Part shown: positions 6,057-7,263 of the stretch, piece after piece | How positions within the stretch are numbered: position 1 is the stretch's first letter | How the letters are laid out: the number at the start of each line of letters is the position of its first letter | Source of the DNA: Bacillota bacterium | GTDB lineage: Bacteria > Bacillota > Clostridia > Acetivibrionales > DTU013 | DNA: 7,263 bases | Direction of reading: 5' to 3' | Assembly (NCBI GenBank): GCA_023435925.1 | Contig: JAEZLF010000030.1 | Span: 1-7,263, forward strand | Made by a program: the position numbers and the translations under genes | Notes under the pieces: generated by a model | The model's database searches: none | What the model was told of the DNA's origin: nothing | The model's input: only the letters and a program-made list of their open reading frames with translations

Positions 6057-6391
6057 TGGCTATGACTGCGCAGCAATCGGTGGTTACTATTTTGATCATT
6101 GCAGCTGCAACTTTTCTGATCCGCGGAATTCCTTTTATTTTGTTTCCCGGACATAAAAAAACACCTGAATATGTTACCTACTTAAGCAATGTCCTGCCTG
6201 CAGCCATCATTGGGATGCTGGTTATATATTGTATGAAAGGTGCATCCTTTGCCTCTTTTCCCTATGCAATACCGGAAATCATATCGATTACTGTTGTTGT
6301 GATGATCCATTTATGGAAAAGGAACACCCTGTTAAGCATCGGCGGAGGCACTATCATCTATATGCTGCTTGTCCAGTTTGTCTTTCAGTAA
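6056..6391 (+). CDS. azlD: AzlD-family BCAA exporter, small subunit
   Basis: Small membrane subunit that works with AzlC. From ATG 6056 it is 111 residues, matching the roughly 110 usual for AzlD, with four hydrophobic segments. Family marks are TFLIRGIPFILFP (19-31), NVLPAAIIGMLVIYCMK (45-61) and a final segment LLSIGGGTIIYMLLVQFVF (92-110). The start overlaps the azlC stop in TAATG, with CGGGGA at 6042-6047 about 8 bases upstream, so translation is probably coupled. The frame is open 40 codons further upstream inside azlC, but those residues look nothing like AzlD. A second ATG at 6062 could also serve. It is the last + strand gene; only 24 bp separate it from the end of the convergent gene. 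Confidence 0.93.
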   Translation: MAMTAQQSVVTILIIAAATFLIRGIPFILFPGHKKTPEYVTYLSNVLPAAIIGMLVIYCMKGASFASFPYAIPEIISITVVVMIHLWKRNTLLSIGGGTIIYMLLVQFVFQ

Positions 6392-6415
6392 AGTCAACCG
6401 GCACAGCATCATTGC

Positions 6416-7263
6416 TTATGGCCAAATTTCTTCAGGATAAACTCCGAATACCTGTACGACTTCCAGATATGGGCTGTTAGCGATATCCTTCGGTGTTACA
6501 AGCCCGCCTCCATCTGAATCCAGATCATAGCAAAAATTGCGGAATGCAGTCCATACCAGGTGGGAGCAATGTGTTTTGCGGATTTGCTCTGAATTTTTAA
6601 ACTTGGGACTCAAGATACCGATTGTTAAGTCGTAAGGGATATTTTTTAGATGAATAACTGCCGACTGTGTTATTCTATTCATTAAATCTTCGGATGAATT
6701 TCTTAAGCGCAATTGGATGAAGTTGGGGTAGTTTGTCCATTTTCCGATATCCTGCACGCAGGAGTCTGTGCCGAGGACAACGGATTCCAGTGTCAATCCT
6801 TTTTCTGCATCAACCACCAATGCAGCGTGCCCGTTTCTCCAGCCGTAAGTATGAGAGGCTTTTGTGATTAATATATCTCCGTTATGTAAGGAAGCAAATT
6901 GTGTACCATTGATATATCGGCCATTTATATCAACCACGGACTCTTCACTGGAGATCGGGCTGTTCTTTTCGCATACATACTGAATGTCACTGAAGAAATT
7001 CCCCTGAAAGCCGAGAATACGCTGTGTGGAATCAGGATGGTTTACTCGGAGCTCATCAATTGCAGATCGGGCAAGACCTGTCTGGAGAAAAAGACAGTCA
7101 TAATCTGATTTACTTAACAGCTCTTTTGACAGCATTTCACGGATATCTATTTTAGGATAGTCTGGTGCAATATGAGCTTGCGGCTCAATTAGCGAAGCAG
7201 AAAGTGTGATGCAGCCAGCCATCAGAGAGATCGCTGCAATAATAATAGCTAGCGGGCGGTGGA
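6416..7263 (-). CDS. Exported YiiX/YebB-like (permuted NlpC/P60) cysteine hydrolase, N-terminus off window
   Basis: Probable papain-like amidase or peptidase acting outside the cytoplasm. Numbering from the in-window ATG at 7222: a YiiX-like core begins near NGDILIT (114-120), has the candidate catalytic His132 in GHAALVV, an acidic residue Glu146 in LESV, and the candidate nucleophile Cys219 in THCSHLVWTAF, followed by DLDSDGGGLVTPKDI (233-247). His before Cys in the chain is the circularly permuted order of this group. The frame stays open upstream through the right edge, adding HRPLAIIIAAISL before MAGC, which reads as a signal peptide with a possible lipobox (LMAGC). The true start is therefore beyond 7263. 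About 100 residues between signal and core are not recognised. Substrate (cell wall peptide, lipid or other amide) is unknown. Convergent orientation argues against a role in BCAA transport. Confidence 0.75.
   Translation of the reverse strand, partial: HRPLAIIIAAISLMAGCITLSASLIEPQAHIAPDYPKIDIREMLSKELLSKSDYDCLFLQTGLARSAIDELRVNHPDSTQRILGFQGNFFSDIQYVCEKNSPISSEESVVDINGRYINGTQFASLHNGDILITKASHTYGWRNGHAALVVDAEKGLTLESVVLGTDSCVQDIGKWTNYPNFIQLRLRNSSEDLMNRITQSAVIHLKNIPYDLTIGILSPKFKNSEQIRKTHCSHLVWTAFRNFCYDLDSDGGGLVTPKDIANSPYLEVVQVFGVYPEEIWP
7220..7261 (-). other. Signal peptide core with possible lipobox
   Basis: Read on the - strand, the codons from 7261 down to 7211 give HRPLAIIIAAISLMAGC: a basic stretch, about 11 hydrophobic residues, then L-M-A-G-C. 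Met at the third position before Cys is tolerated in loose lipobox patterns but is not the preferred Leu. Cleavage by signal peptidase I after the following LSASL-type stretch is the alternative. Either way the protein would be exported. Confidence 0.55.

Noticed and set aside
6392..6415. Bidirectional terminator between azlD and the convergent hydrolase gene
   Set aside because: No convincing inverted repeat with T-runs on either strand in the 24-bp gap; only GGC/GCC pairing over a long loop.

Overview
The window carries most of a branched-chain amino acid (BCAA) transport operon on the + strand, followed by one unrelated, convergent gene on the - strand. The protein families, strong GGAGG-type ribosome binding sites, frequent TTG/GTG starts and moderate base composition point to a Firmicute, most likely an anaerobic member of Clostridia. 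The genus cannot be named from this sequence.

Layout, left to right: (1) the 3' part of livJ, the substrate-binding protein (1-921, N-terminus off the left edge); (2) a 390-bp gene-free stretch (922-1311) with two hairpins just after livJ, the second a plausible terminator/attenuator, followed by two tandem copies (about 97% identical) of a 128-129 bp element that folds into four consecutive stem-loops; (3) livH and livM (permeases), livG and livF (ATPases), tightly packed with gaps of 3 bp and an 8-bp overlap; (4) a small CBS-CBS-ACT protein starting 4 bp after livF; (5) azlC and azlD, the two subunits of an AzlCD-type BCAA exporter, overlapping by 1 bp; (6) a convergent gene (6416 to beyond 7263) for a probable exported or lipid-anchored YiiX/YebB-like cysteine hydrolase of the permuted NlpC/P60 (papain-like) fold.

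How the genes fit together: LivJ captures leucine, isoleucine or valine outside the cell, LivHM form the channel and LivGF power uptake. AzlCD belongs to a family that exports BCAAs. Between the importer and exporter genes sits a soluble protein combining adenosine-ligand-type CBS domains with an amino-acid-type ACT domain. The arrangement suggests a BCAA homeostasis cassette with import, export and a candidate intracellular sensor on one transcript. The sensor role is inference. The structured tandem repeat plus hairpins between livJ and livHMGF would fit differential expression of the binding protein over the membrane parts, or could simply be dispersed repeat DNA that has inserted there.

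Three start sites need care. LivH most likely starts at a TTG at 1312, because the upstream in-frame ATG at 1270 lies inside the repeat. AzlC most likely starts at ATG 5337. The hydrolase reading frame stays open through the right edge and its in-window ATG at 7222 falls inside a signal-peptide core, so its true start is outside the window.
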